Below, one piece after another: positions 34,496 to 48,300 of a DNA stretch of 64,000 nt (position 1 is the first letter of the stretch; each line of letters starts with the position of its first letter). Origin of the DNA: Favolaschia claudopus (taxonomy: Eukaryota; Basidiomycota; Agaricomycetes; Agaricales; Mycenaceae); NCBI GenBank assembly GCA_037176885.1, contig JAWWNJ010000032.1, positions 1,364,001-1,428,000 on the forward strand, written 5' to 3'. Below the pieces are notes generated by a model, which was given only the letters and a program-made list of their open reading frames with translations, was not told where the DNA came from and did no database searches. Made by a program: the position numbers and the translations under genes.

Positions 34496-36935
34496 AGTCG
34501 TCGTCGTCTCAGTCTTCTAGTCCTAGCGTCGAAGAGCAAGGGAGAGACGAGATGGATGTGAGATGAGAAGAAGAATGAGACGGGTTAATTAAAAGGCTTG
34601 TTGTGGATGAAATAGGGATTTCACAAGCCAGACCCTTGTCTGTCGTCGGATACGATCGACCCAAAAGTCTACGATCGTCATTCAATCCACTTTCAATTTC
34701 ACATTTATCAATCCCTGGCCCTTGCTCGACCTCTTTCATTATCTTATTCTCAAGGGTCTTCCTCCCTGCTCACCAACATCAGCGCCATCTACAACCAGCT
34801 AAACGAACCAGCTCACCTTTTTTCCTCCTCGCGCCTCTCGCGCACATCGACGCATTAGGAAACCCTTCCCTGCCACCCAATCCCACATCATCACATGCCG
34901 TAACCTTCTTTGGTTCCTGTGGCTGTCCTCCCGATCCTTTTTTTCTAATCGGATCTCAGATTCATTTTACTCTTCACCCGATTTGGCCTTCGAGGCGAAG
35001 TTATTGGTCAGCAATTCATTCCGCCTTTTCTGGCAAAATATAGATAAGGCGCATCAGAGATGGGCGCGGGAACGGCTGTCGGCTGTCTCCTCGTTGATCG
35101 GATGAAGGCAGGTAAATCACGCGCTCTGGGTCTTGTGCATGCGGAATGGCAACGACGACGAGATGGAAGAGGATGGAAGACACCCCAATTTCGCGCTCAT
35201 TCTCGGGACCTGATTCTACTCCCGCTCACTCTGCTTCTACTGCAAGCAAGCGGCGACACAGCTCGCGTTCCCCCTCCTCCCTCCACCGCCCACAGGTACG
35301 ACATACGTCGACCCCACCACCGCCCGCGATACACCACCCGACAATCGCAATCGCAAACCGATTCCAAAACACAAAATACAAATATCCAAACAACAAATTC
35401 AAACACCCCACCTGAAAGTCATCATGACCGTGACATCTGTGCTGGCAGACAGCTAGCGACGTCGGCACCGGCACTGGCGGGGCTCGGCATCGGCACTGGC
35501 GTCCCGTCACTCAAGCCTGCGCGCAAATCTTGGTACCTTCCTCGACGTCGATTCGATTGGATCTCCCGAGTCGCGTCTCACCCTCAGCCATCCTCACACA
35601 GCCAGGGCTCCATCGTCGACAACGACTTCGACTTTGCCTGTGTAGAGACGGAAATCGCGCCCCAATTCTACCTCTTTCCTTCCTGCCAACTCACACTGCG
35701 ATCCCTCGTCCCGATATCCCTCCCTTACCGAATAAATTATAAATACACTTCGTGGGCCACGCCGCCGCTACCATAATTCACACCAAACAACCATCCGCTT
35801 TCTCTGCGCCGCAGGCTGGGCCTACAAAGAAAGAAAGAAAGTTCGCCTCCTGCTTACCCTGATCCGTCTGTGCGTGTAACCCACCGCACCGCTATTGAAA
35901 GGCAACTTGTCACATTCCGGCGTCGAGCATGAAGATCATCGAAAAGAGAAAGAAATTCTAGCCGCCTTACTTCAAGCCTGCCCTTTCTTTTCCATCCTTC
36001 AGTTTATTCCAACGTAAAACCAGACAGACAGACAGCGGCGGTGCAACAAAAACAAATTTTCGACTCCGCTTTACCCCGGCTCCCCTTGCTGCAGCCAGCC
36101 CTTTCCCTACCGACGTCTTGCCCTGCCGACAACATCCTATTCCATTCCACCGACGCCGCAACTCGAGAACTAAAATCAGACAGACAGCGGCGGTGCAACG
36201 AACACGAACACGAAATTTTCAACCCCCGCCTTACCCCGGCTTCCTAGTATATGGTGTATGACGGAAAGAAATTGCCAAAACGCCGCACGACGCCGCTTGC
36301 TGAAGCGAACACTACGGGCAATAACGACAGACATCGAGCACGCAAATCCTCCATATTTTTTCTTTGCTTTTCAAACCCCATTTTCACGCTTCGCTGCCTC
36401 GTAACTCAAAGCTACTCACTTTATCTATTCTTTGAATTGAACTCGCCTCGCTTGCAACCCTCCCCGTCGATACACCGGAAACCAACTCCCACGCGACTCG
36501 GACACCGCTCAACTCATTGAATATAAATAACCGCACTCCCGCGAACCACTAACACTCCACCAATCCTCGCATCCGCACCAACAAAATTAACCGCCAGCGC
36601 TCTAATTGGACGGGATGTATTGTAAAGCTATGATGCGCCACCACCAAATAATATTCTACGCGACGACGCCACCGCCACATTCATCATGATCACTCTTCCC
36701 TTGAAGTTGCGGCGACCAATGACATCCTTCCTCTTGACACTTTCCGAGCGAATCCGACGTTGGATTCTGTCAGTGTTGGATTGTATTGGAAGGACATTGG
36801 GCAGGCAGTCGACATAAAACCTCACCTTTACCTCGCCTCTCGAATTTCAGCCGACGTTCACGGTGACGGTCCTTGTCAACGCGGGTGAACGTTACTAATA
36901 CAAGGCTGAATTCAACCTCTCTAACTTACTCGTGG
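34496..36935. other. Upstream region of the C2H2 gene, no gene recognised
   Basis: A 238-codon + frame at 35060-35776 lacks any motif and has biased composition. I read this stretch as promoter and long 5' flank. A (GAAA)n-like run (aaagaaagaaagaaag) lies at about 35826-35841. Confidence 0.45.
36019..36245. repeat. Two-copy direct repeat, 152-bp period
   Basis: GACAGCGGCGGTGCAAC occurs at 36031 and 36183, preceded in both by CAGACAGA and followed by an AATTTTC and a CTTACCCCGGCT or CTTTACCCCGGCT block. Units are about 60-75 bases long, separated by unrelated sequence. Confidence 0.65.
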
Positions 36936-37375
36936 AGGCCCCCGGTCACTACCTATTAGGTTCGTCACATTGACGCCCGATATTTGGGCTGATTTACTCT
37001 ATGATTTTGGCCCTCAAACGGACTGATTTACTCTATTTGTGACGAACATCTGGGGGTAATTTCGGATTTTTTGCGCCTGGATCCCCCAAACGGCCTTTTG
37101 TGAAGCAAATTTGAGCTTAAAACTGCTCAGAATCACAATTTCTGTTGGTTTTGCTGCTCACCGCCCCAAATCTGTCTTGGAATCTGCTTGTAATTGCCCC
37201 CAGACCGACTTCAGATCTCGAAAATTTCTCGCGCTCCGCGCGATTTACTCTATCTGCGACAGACATTGGGCTGTTTCCGCTTGATTTACGCTATTTTTGC
37301 GACGAAGGTACGGGGTTTTCAAGACGTTGATTTACTCTATCTGTGACGAACCTCATAGGTAGTGACCGGGGGCCT
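36936..37375. mobile_element. MITE, 440 bp, 34-bp TIRs and 8-bp target duplication
   Basis: The left end is AGGCCCCCGGTCACTACCTA continuing TTAGGTTCGTCACA. The right end is its reverse complement except for two bases near the AGGTT junction. ACTCGTGG flanks both sides (36928-36935 and 37376-37383). Inside, the motif ATTTACTCTAT, often followed by a TGYGACGAAC-like string, recurs about five times, like subterminal transposase-binding repeats. No coding capacity. The 8-base target fits hAT-type elements. Confidence 0.92.
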
Positions 37376-37383
37376 ACTCGTGG

Positions 37384-40300
37384 CATACATTCTCGGAACA
37401 CCCTGTCCTGGCAGTGCGATACTTGATGACAATGACTGTGTAAGAAATTCCTAGCCGACACCTGGTTGACGACGACTCGGAGGCGCTTCGTTGACAACGA
37501 GTACCCCGATAACTGCCTCCGAACAACCAACAAAAACAAAGCAAACAATGACTTACAAGGACCGACAAACGTCGACTCTAGGAAATTCTGAACGCCGCTG
37601 ACGTTATTCGGAATCGAGTAAGCAAAGTACATATCAATCCGACCCTGAAGCAAAGCTTCCTCAGAACGCTCCTTGTTTTATTTTCCTTGTAAAAACCGCC
37701 CTTGCTCTCTTCAATTTTTCGCGGATTAATATCTTCAAGTCAGAGGATGAATGTTCCTGTTATTTTCCTTCAACCGCATCGCAGTAAAATTTCAAAGCCT
37801 TGTTCTCATCCGCTCATCCGCCCATCCCTCCATAGCGTAACTTTTCGTACCTCTCGCTCTCGAGTTCGTGCCTGGCCGAAGCCCGACCTTCAACTTTGTT
37901 CCGTTTCGCGGTTACCTGACACCTTATGGCATGAAATTTCCGTAGCTTTCCGTCTTGTACTCTGGGAAGCGGTTCCTGGCTGACTAAAAACTCTTGTTCT
38001 GCTTCTGTTTGTCATTTTAGTTTTCCAGCCCGCCGGAAAATTCGTCCCTCGAAGTTCAATCCGTCTTTCAAGTTGTTCTCGTTCAAGTCAAGTCTGAGTC
38101 TGTGAGATCTTTGAATTGTTATTGAAATTGAAATCCAGCACAACTCGTGAATAGAGTAAGCTTTCATGCATCTGAAACTCTCTCGGCATTCACGAACCCG
38201 GCGTACACGAATACCGAAACCATGCTCAACAGAGGCTGAACTTTCACCACCGGCATCTCCCGTGATCCCATCATCCCACTTTCGTTTTTTGTTGTCTTTC
38301 CGATTCCTCACTGACTGGCCGTCGGGCCAGCGAAGAAAACACGCCCATGTCGATCAGTTGCCTGAATCTCACTTCCGAAAGTGCTCAAATCGTTCGTCGA
38401 AATCGCAAGGCATTCGTATTCAGGAAGTTGTGCAATGTGCGGAATTTATGTGCCTAACTGTCGTTGATTCGATGCTTCAAAACTTGCTCATGTAAACTCA
38501 TCTGCGCCTGGATAAGCCACGCCGGGCGCAGAAACGTGTAGGGTAAACTTCTTTCCCTCCCTCGCCTCCGGACATGCAGATTCTCCTCTCCATCCCCACC
38601 CCAACCGGAGTCTAGATCCAACCCTATCCCCGAGTCGAAAGATTCAATCCGTGGAAGCATTTCCTCGATTTGGATCATACGGTTGCACAAGTAAGTAACT
38701 CTTTACTTACCCCGCCTCAAAGCCTACGTACGTCTGAGATTCGAAAACACTTCTAAGTTCAACTGATGGCGCATCAACAGGTATTGATGGGACTCTTCTT
38801 GACTCAAGATCTGTCCTCGAAGTATTTACTCCCGCAGTAGAGGGAAAGCGGAACTAACTTTGTTTCCGCCCTCCTCAATCTTACTTTCCATCCTCCTCTC
38901 ACAACCTCCTCACCAAACGGAACCAAGTAAAGCCCCTGCGGCCTCGAACTTGAAACGAATCCCTATATTTCATTCGTCGGGACGGGAAGTAAGAGGATCG
39001 GGGGCAACGGAGACGCGCTCCACTTCTCGCTATTTTGTTCCCACTATTCTCAGCATTCGACGCAATGCACTCCGAATCTTCTCGATTTTCGGTTGAACAA
39101 CAATTGCCGAATGCCGCCGAATTGATGTATCAGTTGCGATCATCGGCATCTTGCGTGATACAGTGATTGTTCTGGTTTTCGCGCAATTATTACCAAGACT
39201 CGGGACAGGACTGGACTACGATTCTTTTAGCTACTTGAACATATGAAATTCCTGTATTCTCTGGTGGGTTTCAGTCCGTATGTTGTCGATATATGCGTAC
39301 ATCCGACTCCGACTCCGTCCTCCGAAATCCTCTTGGCTTAATTATGCTTCCCCATCTCAACTCCTCTCCGCTCCAATTTCGCTGCTTCCGCCGCTTGGAT
39401 AAATTGTTTCCCCTCTCTCTCAAAAGCCTCCGCGGCGCCCACAAACAGAATTCAATCTCTTCGAACGTCAGATAGGGGTATTATGACATAGGGGTTTACG
39501 CGGTCTAGAAGAGTTGTGGACCTACAAGCTTTTTCACAGGGAGGATTTGCTTGATTTGCGTCCGTTACTCCACTTTGCTTCTTAATTCGCGCAAATCATT
39601 GGAAAGCGAATAATCAGCTGCCTTCAGAGCGGAAGGTTCAGGACGGAAGTGAAGTCGAGGATGCGATCAGGAGATCACGGAACATGCCGAGATATGGTTG
39701 AAAGTTGAGTTTCGTTCAAACAACCGCGTTGGTCGTTTTATGCTTTGCGTGTATAGTACTAGGTTTACCGCTTATTTTCTTGCTCTACTACTATCTGTGA
39801 GACTGACTGTGGATTCTTCCAGTTTCTCGCGTTGTCGGAAATCAATTCTGATTCAACTTTTTCACAAAATCCGGGCTACGACTCGAAGTCGTCGGTCTTT
39901 CGATCAGATTACTGTCGTTTGCGCTCTGTTGATATCATCCGTCTGTCGGCCTGCCTCGAGATCTCATTCCTCCTTGGCACTCCATGATAAAACTTGCCAT
40001 TCACTTGTCCTCTGACTTTTCTCCACCTGCGTCATAATTAAAATGCTCATACCCTCCGAGAAATAAGGCTCCAACTGCCAGCGCTCACGTTTCAACTACG
40101 TATTCTCTTGTACTGCAGTGACATGTCTAATAACGCGCCAAAGCTGATCGAATATGTCCAATAGGCAACAATAGGAGTGGAAAGTGAGCGCCAGAGAAAC
40201 CTACCCAGTCAAGCGCGTCTCAAATATGATAAGTAAATCCTCGAACAACCACAAATACCGCAGAATTTTAAGGGACGAACCCACCTCCCAGTTGATTCGA

Positions 40301-43300
40301 CGACTCGAACCGCATCACCGACGCTGCACCGCCGCCACTCCATCAGCGATCTTTTAATTTTGGAGTTCCCACCGAAAAGATCCGTTTCCAACGCTGTGCC
40401 GAGTTAGGAGACACTCTACTTCGCTGCACAAAAGATTGAACCTTTCTGGAAACTTGAAGAATAAACTCCAAGAGCGCTTAGACTGGTGATGCTGAGTTAT
40501 GAGGAATCCTTCTTTGCAACCGGTGAACAACGGAGCATTTCGACACTCAAATTCGGAAATTCACAGGAAGGCACAAGGAAGCCAGATCAGTACGCCAACA
40601 GAAAGCTGGGGATTACTTGCAAGGTAATTGAGGTTCACGCTGTGTTTTCTTACTGTCAATCGCAGTTCAACCGGTTTCCGTTTGAGGCGATGAAATATGC
40701 AATGCTGATCTGGTTGCAACTGAATGTGGCCGACCGTCGCGAACCTACAGCTCTCTTGTCGCTTCAGTACGCTTGCCTTACAATTCCCGAACTTGACTTG
40801 GATGTCAATCGCTACCGTAGCAAAATTTGACCTACTTGAACTTGACCTTAGTAGTCACCTTACCCTTGAGTTGAAAGCTAGATGTTCCCATTCCATCATT
40901 CCATTCAGCCGATCCAACACCTTTCGTGGGGCTTGTGAAGAATTCTACTCATCTCGTCAAGGGTTGATTCGGGACCACTTGTTTATTGAGCTCGATACGT
41001 GAATTAACAAGTAAATTATGATGTGATGGGCATAAAACTGAAATATCCTCTCAATGGCACCTTCCTGAATGAGAAGCCGGCGGCCACCGCTCAATAAGTA
41101 AAAAAAAATATTGATGATGCATGCTCTTCACCCACAATTTATACACCATATTTCATATCCCTCTGCACATCTTCTTTTTGTTTTGTGGTGGACTGGCATC
41201 GAATCGACAAACTAAATTCGTGAAGGAAGTACAAATATCCTTCAGAATCACAAGCGAAAATTTATGGTTAGTGGCCAAGCACAAATTGCTATTCAGGGGC
41301 CATGAATTCTGTTCCGTTTCCGTCGACGCGGAGTTGCAAATTCCATGGATCTGTGACGCGCGCTATGTCCGTTCCGCTCGTTAGAACTTTGAATATATTG
41401 ACACCAATTGAAATCGGTGTGCCTTAAGGTACCTAGCTGCACTCGAATCCGTGGAAGGAGAATGAATAAAAGAGATATGAAAGATTCGAAGGCAAGGATT
41501 CTCTAACCCGAGACTCCACCAGAACAAGATAAATACATCGGATTTCACTTTCACTGCTGCATATAGTATTATTTGTTGGTTTGCCACGCGAGAACTCCAC
41601 TCTGTTGAACGACATTGACCACTGTCCAAGCCACAAGTGGGGCCAATAAACGTGACGATTAACTGCCACAAATGCCAGAGATCTTCACGTCGAAGAAGAA
41701 AAAGAAAATTGAACACATTCTGTCTACGCACCTTGTACAGTGCTTGAGTCAGGCCCAGGGACACGGGTAACAGAGACATCAGGCACCGACTGTCCCGTTA
41801 TCATCCCGATTATTTTGTGATCAAATTGCGATTCGGTCTCGTCGGACGATCAGGGGATATTTTACCTTGTTGGCGATCGACATTTCCATTCCAAATCTGG
41901 GTACGCAAGCGGTGTCAATATTTTATATTCGGCGTATGTGGGAGCAGTACAACAGCTCCAATGCTGCTGGGAATCGGTGATGGTATGGGAATCAAATCGC
42001 AAGTAGGATTGTGCACAGCGTCCCAAACTTGAAGAACAGCGCCTTCGAGTTGGACGATCAAAAAAAGCACAATTTTCAGACGTTATTGCGCTTGACGATG
42101 GAAGTTGGGGACTTTCCTAAATCCAAGATTGGAGCTGGGTGCAGGCGACAACTTGAAGCGTGTAAATTGTTGAATGTGGCGCCAGCTAGCGCGTCATGCA
42201 TTTATATCCTGTAAATTCCTTCGATATACAATACCAGAATAGTGTCATTTAGCCATGCTTAAGCTCGTCACGCACCGAATCCATGGTGAGCAGAGGACGC
42301 AATCCATGAAGCACACACCAAACGCTCCGGCGGCCGCAAGGTTGTCGTCCGCATAGCTTGCATGCGTCTTGCCGTGTCAAAGTTAAAACGCGGAACAACT
42401 TTTGTAACGTGGTGCTTTGAAAGTAAAGGCTGTTTCAAAGCGGCAGTTGTGCACCATCTGACTTGGAGCGCTTGCTCCGGTGGGTGAAAACAAATAGCCC
42501 AGAATGGTGAATTGCTGTGAAACAATATTGAATGGGGCGAGATCGATTTATGTAGCTGCGTCTCAGGAAACTTATTTCCGAGGCTGTTGAAAAAGTTTAG
42601 CATCCCAGCACCGATTGAATCACAGTTGAAGCATATAAAATTCGAAGCTAGTCAGTCCAGTAAGATGCTCAGAGAAACTTCTGATCACTTACGACCAGCA
42701 TCTAATTAGTATGAGAGTCAGAACCCTAGGAAAGTTCGTAGTTCGGTGGGCAGTTGCGGTCCACGTTGAATTTTGGGGCTGAGTTGCGCATGCCGAGAGG
42801 AAAGCGCTGCATAATTCAGCACCTTCGAATACTATAGTACGGAATTTTGAACTCACTGATAGATGGAAGGAAGTTCGGACACCGTTGTGCAGAGATGCCG
42901 TCCGCCGATGGGCCGATAATCACGAATGTTCAAAATTCTTCATCGGCATCTGTCTATCTGCGAGGGAAATATCAGTCCAGTCAGAGATATAATATCATTC
43001 AGCAATAGACTTGAAGTGACTTGCGCCGGGGCCGCAGCTTGCGGGATGCCTATGCCACAAATTACATCCATAACGTGGTACCAGGTTCCCGCGAAGGGGT
43101 CCAATTTCTTGGACGTACCCAATTGAACCCAGCCTTCCTATCGCCGATAAGGCAGCCGTTGCGCTTTAAATTTAGTTCCCATGCAATGGATCGCCGCCCA
43201 ATTCTTTTCCCAGTCAAAAATGACGGACGTGTGACGCTTTCTATCATTAAAAGTAGGTGATGGAAGTTGTGAGAGAATTTATCTGAGACCAGTTTTGGCA

Positions 43301-45629
43301 CGCACCCAGCCTCAGGATATGTCTATTCACCACCGGCCCACATCGAATGAATGAGTGAGACAAGATTGGGTCATCGGACGGCGGCGCCAGTTCTTTCGAG
43401 TTTCAACGAATTTGGCGGGACTGGTACGTCCCGCCAATTAACGAAGGCATTGTCACTGTCAGTACAGCTAACATTGCTGCAATAGGAATTGAATAGAGAA
43501 GAATGTAGCAAGAAACGTGCCTCGCTTTGTCCATGCCGAGATTGAATTGAGTAGAACAGCTGTATATGCTGAATTTAGAAATCGGCATGAAGCTACGAAG
43601 GAGCGAAATAGGAAGGAGGGGAGAAGTTGACTGGGCCTGGGATACTTATCAGCCGGAATGCGGCAATATTCTTTTATTAGGTTCCAACTTACTATCGTGA
43701 GACCTCGCACCCGTCCGGTGCCTCAGCTTCAACGTCGATGGACTCGATTGAATCAAGTGAGGGAGGGTGCCGACCGCCACCATGAAGCGGTATTCTTCGT
43801 CTCGGTCTCTGTCTGAACGACGGTATCAGTATGATAAAGATGAACGGGGAACAGGAATTTCGTTAGACATACACAGGAATCATCATTATAATCATGGCAT
43901 ATTGTCGCTGATCCGCCGTTCAGCGTTCGCTGTGAGAGGGTCGATATGTCAGGATAAGAGATCGCGTAGGTGATAATCTGCGTCTGCGTCAAGGAGAAAG
44001 CTGTAGATGCCCGAAAACAATTTAGTTAGTTATGTGAATGGAAGGCTACTGCTGTTGAACCGATCGCATGTACCGGTTTCTTCGTCGAGACTCAATTGAA
44101 TTTAAGCCACTCACCATATCCTCAGCACGTGGGGAGCGGAGATGGAGGGCAGTCTTCTCTTCGTGGAGTTGGCCCGAGTGATGATTCAGAGCTAAATTCT
44201 GTCAGATATACGAGATCAAGGCGGCCGCGGCGTGAACTGACGCAGACGCGAGAAAGGATATCGATACCCGAAACTTCGAGCTGAGACAGAATCAACCCGA
44301 GCCAGTTCGTTTGAGTTTTACCGATCCTAGAGAAGCTTCCTCCGCGATACTGCGGGGAGAACGATGTCCAAGAAGATAAGGGGAAGGAGCTCCACGATGG
44401 GCAACGTTATCCGGTGGCGCATTCGGGAAGTTGAGGTATGTCTGGGCGGAGAAGAGCGAAGGAGAACATCCTAAAGATACGCGACCGGAAGCCGAGCAGA
44501 TTCACATTCCCTTTGTACGGGTCTCAGTCGTCGACGCAGCAGAGATGACTCGGATATTGGTGGCATTGATCACGGAGTGGAGCGGCGAGCTACGCTACGC
44601 TTATGCCTTCGCCCGAAGAACCACTACACTGTTTGTAGTTTCACCTGAACTAGGTTAAATTATTTTCCACAGTTCGAAAGGACTTAGAGGACAACTCACG
44701 CACCTGAATCGATGTGAGAAGTGGGTAGTAAACAAATCGCCACAGAGAGCTTCACGATGATCCGGCGTACCAATCTACTAGTACCGATGGATTCGTACGT
44801 TGAGGCCGCGAGCAAGTGACCAGCGGAAAGACGTAGGCGCGGGTAACTCCAGGGCTCGCTAAATTGAGGTGGCGGAAGAAGAACTTGGAGGAGTTTCGCG
44901 ACGGCGGTGTACGCCGCGACTAAAGTGCAAAAGCCCAGGAGACCCGAAATGTCAATTGCGCAGTTCTTGAACGTGCGGATGCCACCGCGATAAGACCAAG
45001 CAGCATGAATCAAGAAGGGCCCGAAGGACTGGGTGTACGGCAAAAACCGAGTCGGGAAAGATGACAGCAAAAGCGTTGAGTGGACCAGTGGCATGTCGAG
45101 AACTCTGGAGCCCAATTTGGACGAAAATGCGACTCCGACATGATGGTGCTGTCTGAGGTTGGTTCGGCATCAAATATCGGCTTGCTCGGCATCAGTCGGC
45201 ACTCTGTGCAAGTCTGGGTCTTTTGTTTTGGATTCAGCCGTCGACCTGCACTCAAATTTACGTTCATCGAATCATAGAACACAGTGTACTTGCTACTAAA
45301 ATTCCCAACGGCACTACATAATGGTACATACTGGCATGAGTAAGCCAAATCCAATTTATTCAACCGTTCATTTCGACTCAGAGTTCCTTCTTCTCAGTTT
45401 GAACTTGAGGTTCAACTGCTCTGGTTCTTGGCGATCGAGAAATTTCGGGGACTTAGGTGAGAAGTAGATAATATTGATATCGAAATTCGAGACAAAGTTG
45501 TTTCGTTTGGGGGGTTCAATTGAAATCAGTGCCACTGAGAGCGGTACCATGGTCTCTTGGCGTCGAAGGAAAAAGACAAACTCGGTATTTATCATATTGA
45601 CCTGAGACAGAGGATTACCAGTTCACCAG
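37384..45629. other. Gene-poor stretch, no gene recognised
   Basis: About 8 kb without a supported gene. Frames are short and dispersed on both strands. The only suggestive piece is minus-strand 44700-45090, which begins at an ATG (MPLVHSTLLLSSF) and contains hydrophobic segments (FGPFLIHAAWSYRGG, DISGLLGFCTLVAAYTAVAK), as in an exon of an integral membrane protein. I could not extend it by splicing. No tRNA cloverleaf was spotted by eye. Confidence 0.4.
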
Positions 45630-46432
45630 CTACTGCACGTCCTCCGTCTTTACCACCGTCGCAAAGATATCTGCCAATTCCATCAAGACCATCTAAAATA
45701 CAACCCAATATCAGTAAATCTTTAGACTCTCTTCCAACAACTCAGTGAATGTTTTATTTACCTTGGTGACCTCCTCCCCCCTCGCACCTACCTCCCCAAC
45801 CTCCACAGCAGGGATATCCCGATCCCCAGTCGCATCCGCCACAACATACGTATCGTACCCAAGCTCCTGCGCCTGTCTCGCGGTCGTGCTAACGCAGACG
45901 TGCGCCATGTACCCCACCAGCACGACTTTGCGTACCACAGAGTTCTGGATGATTTCGTTCAAGGGAGTTTGGGTGAAGGCGCCGGGGAAGCGTTTCGTTA
46001 CGATTCGCTCAGAGTCAAGGGGATCGGAGGAGGCGATGCGAGAGGGGAGAGGTGTGAGTTCGGGGAAGATGTCTGCGAGGGGGGTGGAGGGGGTGAATAC
46101 GGAGGCGCCGGGGGCGGTGAGGTGTTGGATGTGGACGACGGGGGCGTGGGCGGCGCGGTAGCGCTGTAGAATTAAGTAAGGTCGTTAGCATCGTCTCGTT
46201 TGTGTTTTTCTTTTTTGTTCAAGCGGGGTGAGGAACGACGTGGTACCTCTAGTAGCTTGAGGATGTTCGGCCGACTGTATGCGAGATTGTCCTTTGAGAT
46301 GGCGAGGAGGCCTTCGAGATATTCGTTTTGGGCGTCGATGATGATGAGGATGGAGTCGCGCGCGGAGGGAGGGATCGTAGAGGCTTGGGGGGAGACGCCG
46401 AGGTGTTCGAGGAAGGATTTGGGGGCGGACAT
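45630..46432 (-). CDS. Isochorismatase-family cysteine hydrolase
   Basis: Three exons: 46247-46432, 45762-46163 and 45630-45692. They give 62, 134 and 21 codons, all joined in phase, for 216 residues. The catalytic triad of the family is present: Asp33 in [11 protein letters not shown], Lys119 in [10 protein letters not shown] and Cys152 in [15 protein letters not shown]. The fold is the usual alpha/beta one ([30 protein letters not shown]). The last exon adds [20 protein letters not shown], matching the usual C-terminal helix. Members cleave isochorismate, nicotinamide or other small amides, and the substrate cannot be told here. The protein has no signal peptide, so it is probably cytosolic. 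Reading through the last intron would give a false ending ([16 protein letters not shown]). Appears intact and functional. Confidence 0.93.
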
Positions 46433-47481
46433 GGGGCTGGGATGGGTAGTTAACGTTGGAGTGAGGGCAGGATGTGACGAGCTTTGGGGGAATGACGGGG
46501 ACAGGCGAGATGCTTCGAAGGTACGATTTATACGTTGAATTAGTGATCCCGAAGTATGCCCGGCTTGAATCTTAATAAGAGTTTACCAAGCCTCTCCGAT
46601 GAACATGGTGAGAGGCAAGAGGGCCGGTGCGTTTCGGCAGCTTGGCGTAACATAGCTTTCAAGGACAACTTGGAGCTTCATTAACCAGAAGAGGCCAAAA
46701 AAGATTTGACATCTTTCGATCACAGGACGTTAGAATCGACTTCAATTCGCGTTCCGAGGCTATCCAAGCAATCGAAAAATAGGGAGGAATGTTGTCGCGG
46801 ACACCGGTGAGGCGCTCGTATTTTCCGGTCAATGCGAATCGGTGGACGGAGTACGGAGCTCCCGTTGTAGTTGGCCTGTGAGTGTACTGTAGCTTGTTCG
46901 GTTTGTACTTGGTTTGTACTCGTCGTGAAAATCATAAACAGCCTGAGTGCCGAATTTGAGCAAGATTTGAGGTAGAAGCGTTGGGTATCGAGATCATATA
47001 TTTTCGGAGCTACATTCGCGAAAATAACAGAGGGAAAGCTTAAAGCGCCATCCCTCTCCGTTGAGGGCATGAGATGACTGAGCGAGGAGGCAAGGCGTGA
47101 CATAGTGTGACCTCCCAAATTTGGGCACTCTCCTTCCAAAACGGGCCTTATCTTCCGCCTCCACCATCGACAAGTGTTTTCGGTTGGCTTCAAAGCGGCT
47201 AGCTGCACCACCCCCCAGCTCGATTGATCACCTCTTGGATATGGTACGCCAAGGGCTGTAACTCTTCGACTTTGGCTGATCTATTAAAATTGCCGCTTTG
47301 CTCTAACCCAGGCCTGATTCATGAAATATGGAAGAAAACTGCGCTGGTGATCTTGAAAGCCTTTGTACGCTACACACAGCTGGATAGAAGAAAGGCATGG
47401 GCTCGTTTGGCGTATACCTGTACCTGACGCTGCTACGGCTCGCAGATTGGGTTTGGATTGAGAGCCCGAATATATTTTTGC
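46433..47481. other. Intergenic with F-box promoter relic
   Basis: A minus frame at 46720-47211 has no F-box or other motif, although it starts from the shared F-box promoter block at 47098-47146. Nothing else recognised. Confidence 0.45.
47098..47146 (-). promoter_or_regulatory. F-box-type promoter motif, solo relic
   Basis: TGACATAGTGTGACCTCCCA then AATTTGGGCACTCTCCTTCC and AAAACGGG. It is nearly identical to 62761-62809, which lies 29 bases upstream of the F-box ATG at 62732, and in the same orientation. Here an ATG follows at a comparable distance but no F-box protein does. Confidence 0.65.
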
Positions 47482-48300
47482 TCAAAGAAGTACGTATGCT
47501 GTCCTTCTGGGTGGCTCCTCCGCTAACTCGCTGCCACAGCTGTTCTTCTCAGTGGTCTCTGCATTCGCCTTCCAGTCAACGAAGACTGCGCTGTCGTGAC
47601 TCCACTCGAAATACTCGAATTCGAAAGCGACCCGAAATGAGCCTGTCGCTAACCCCTGGACCTTCATCAACGACGCTCACATCATACTCAAGCGGACTGC
47701 GCATGCCTTGCCGTGTACTGGCACAGATGTGGACGGGTCAAGACGTCCTCGCGGAAGTCGTTCCTGACCCCCAGGTTCGAGCTCCGTCTACGTGAAGACC
47801 TCATGGAAGTGCTTTATTCTGGTTCCTCGAAGTCTATGGTTATGGAGGCAAAGGTGGAGTCGAGGGCGTCGGCGAGAGCTTCGCTATTTGCGTGCGATAC
47901 GCGGATGCAGAGGGCTCCGTCGATCCCGAAGAACTGGTTTTGGGTGCCGGTGATGACGAAGCAGACTGAGTGGGGGGAGACGGCGAGTTGGGAGACAGAA
48001 GGCACGGAAGACTTGAAATTTGGAGTCGGTGTCATCATACTCAAGGTACGTCTCACCCTCAGACGTGAATACTCTTCGTTCATGCTAACAAGTTTCCTCC
48101 TCCAGGATCTCACGATGCTCAAACTTGAAGCTCGCTCTCTATGGTGCCGGCGCCTCAGCCATTTCCAAGACCAAAGTCAAGCATATGGTCAGTCGTCCAT
48201 GCGCCGTGGCGCCAGTTCTGGCTTCCTCTTCATCATTCTCAAGCGTATCTTCTAGACGGCAGGCGCTACTGTGTCGACCTTGGGAACTCCTTGGCCTTCC
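47482..48300 (-). pseudogene. Relic of an unrecognised protein family (copy 2)
   Basis: Minus-strand frames give, in order: a KHMVSRP-type region overlapped on the other strand, SSVPSVSQLAVSPHSVCFVI, FFGIDGALCIRVSHANSEA, LADALDSTFASITIDFEE, then after a stop and frame changes PHLCQYTARHAQSA and a well-kept ending FRVAFEFEYFEWSHDSAVFV ... SELAEEPPRRTAYVLL. The same order, on the other strand, is seen at 5720-6895. The family is not recognised. The final 62 codons (47670-47482) remain open and may be the best query for a search. Confidence 0.55.

Noticed and set aside
35060..35776. 238-codon + frame
   Set aside because: Biased composition, no domain, no conserved splice partner. More likely upstream flank of the C2H2 gene.
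41381..41779. Possible membrane-protein exon on the minus strand
   Set aside because: Could not be joined by GT-AG introns to neighbouring frames and has no family resemblance I can name.
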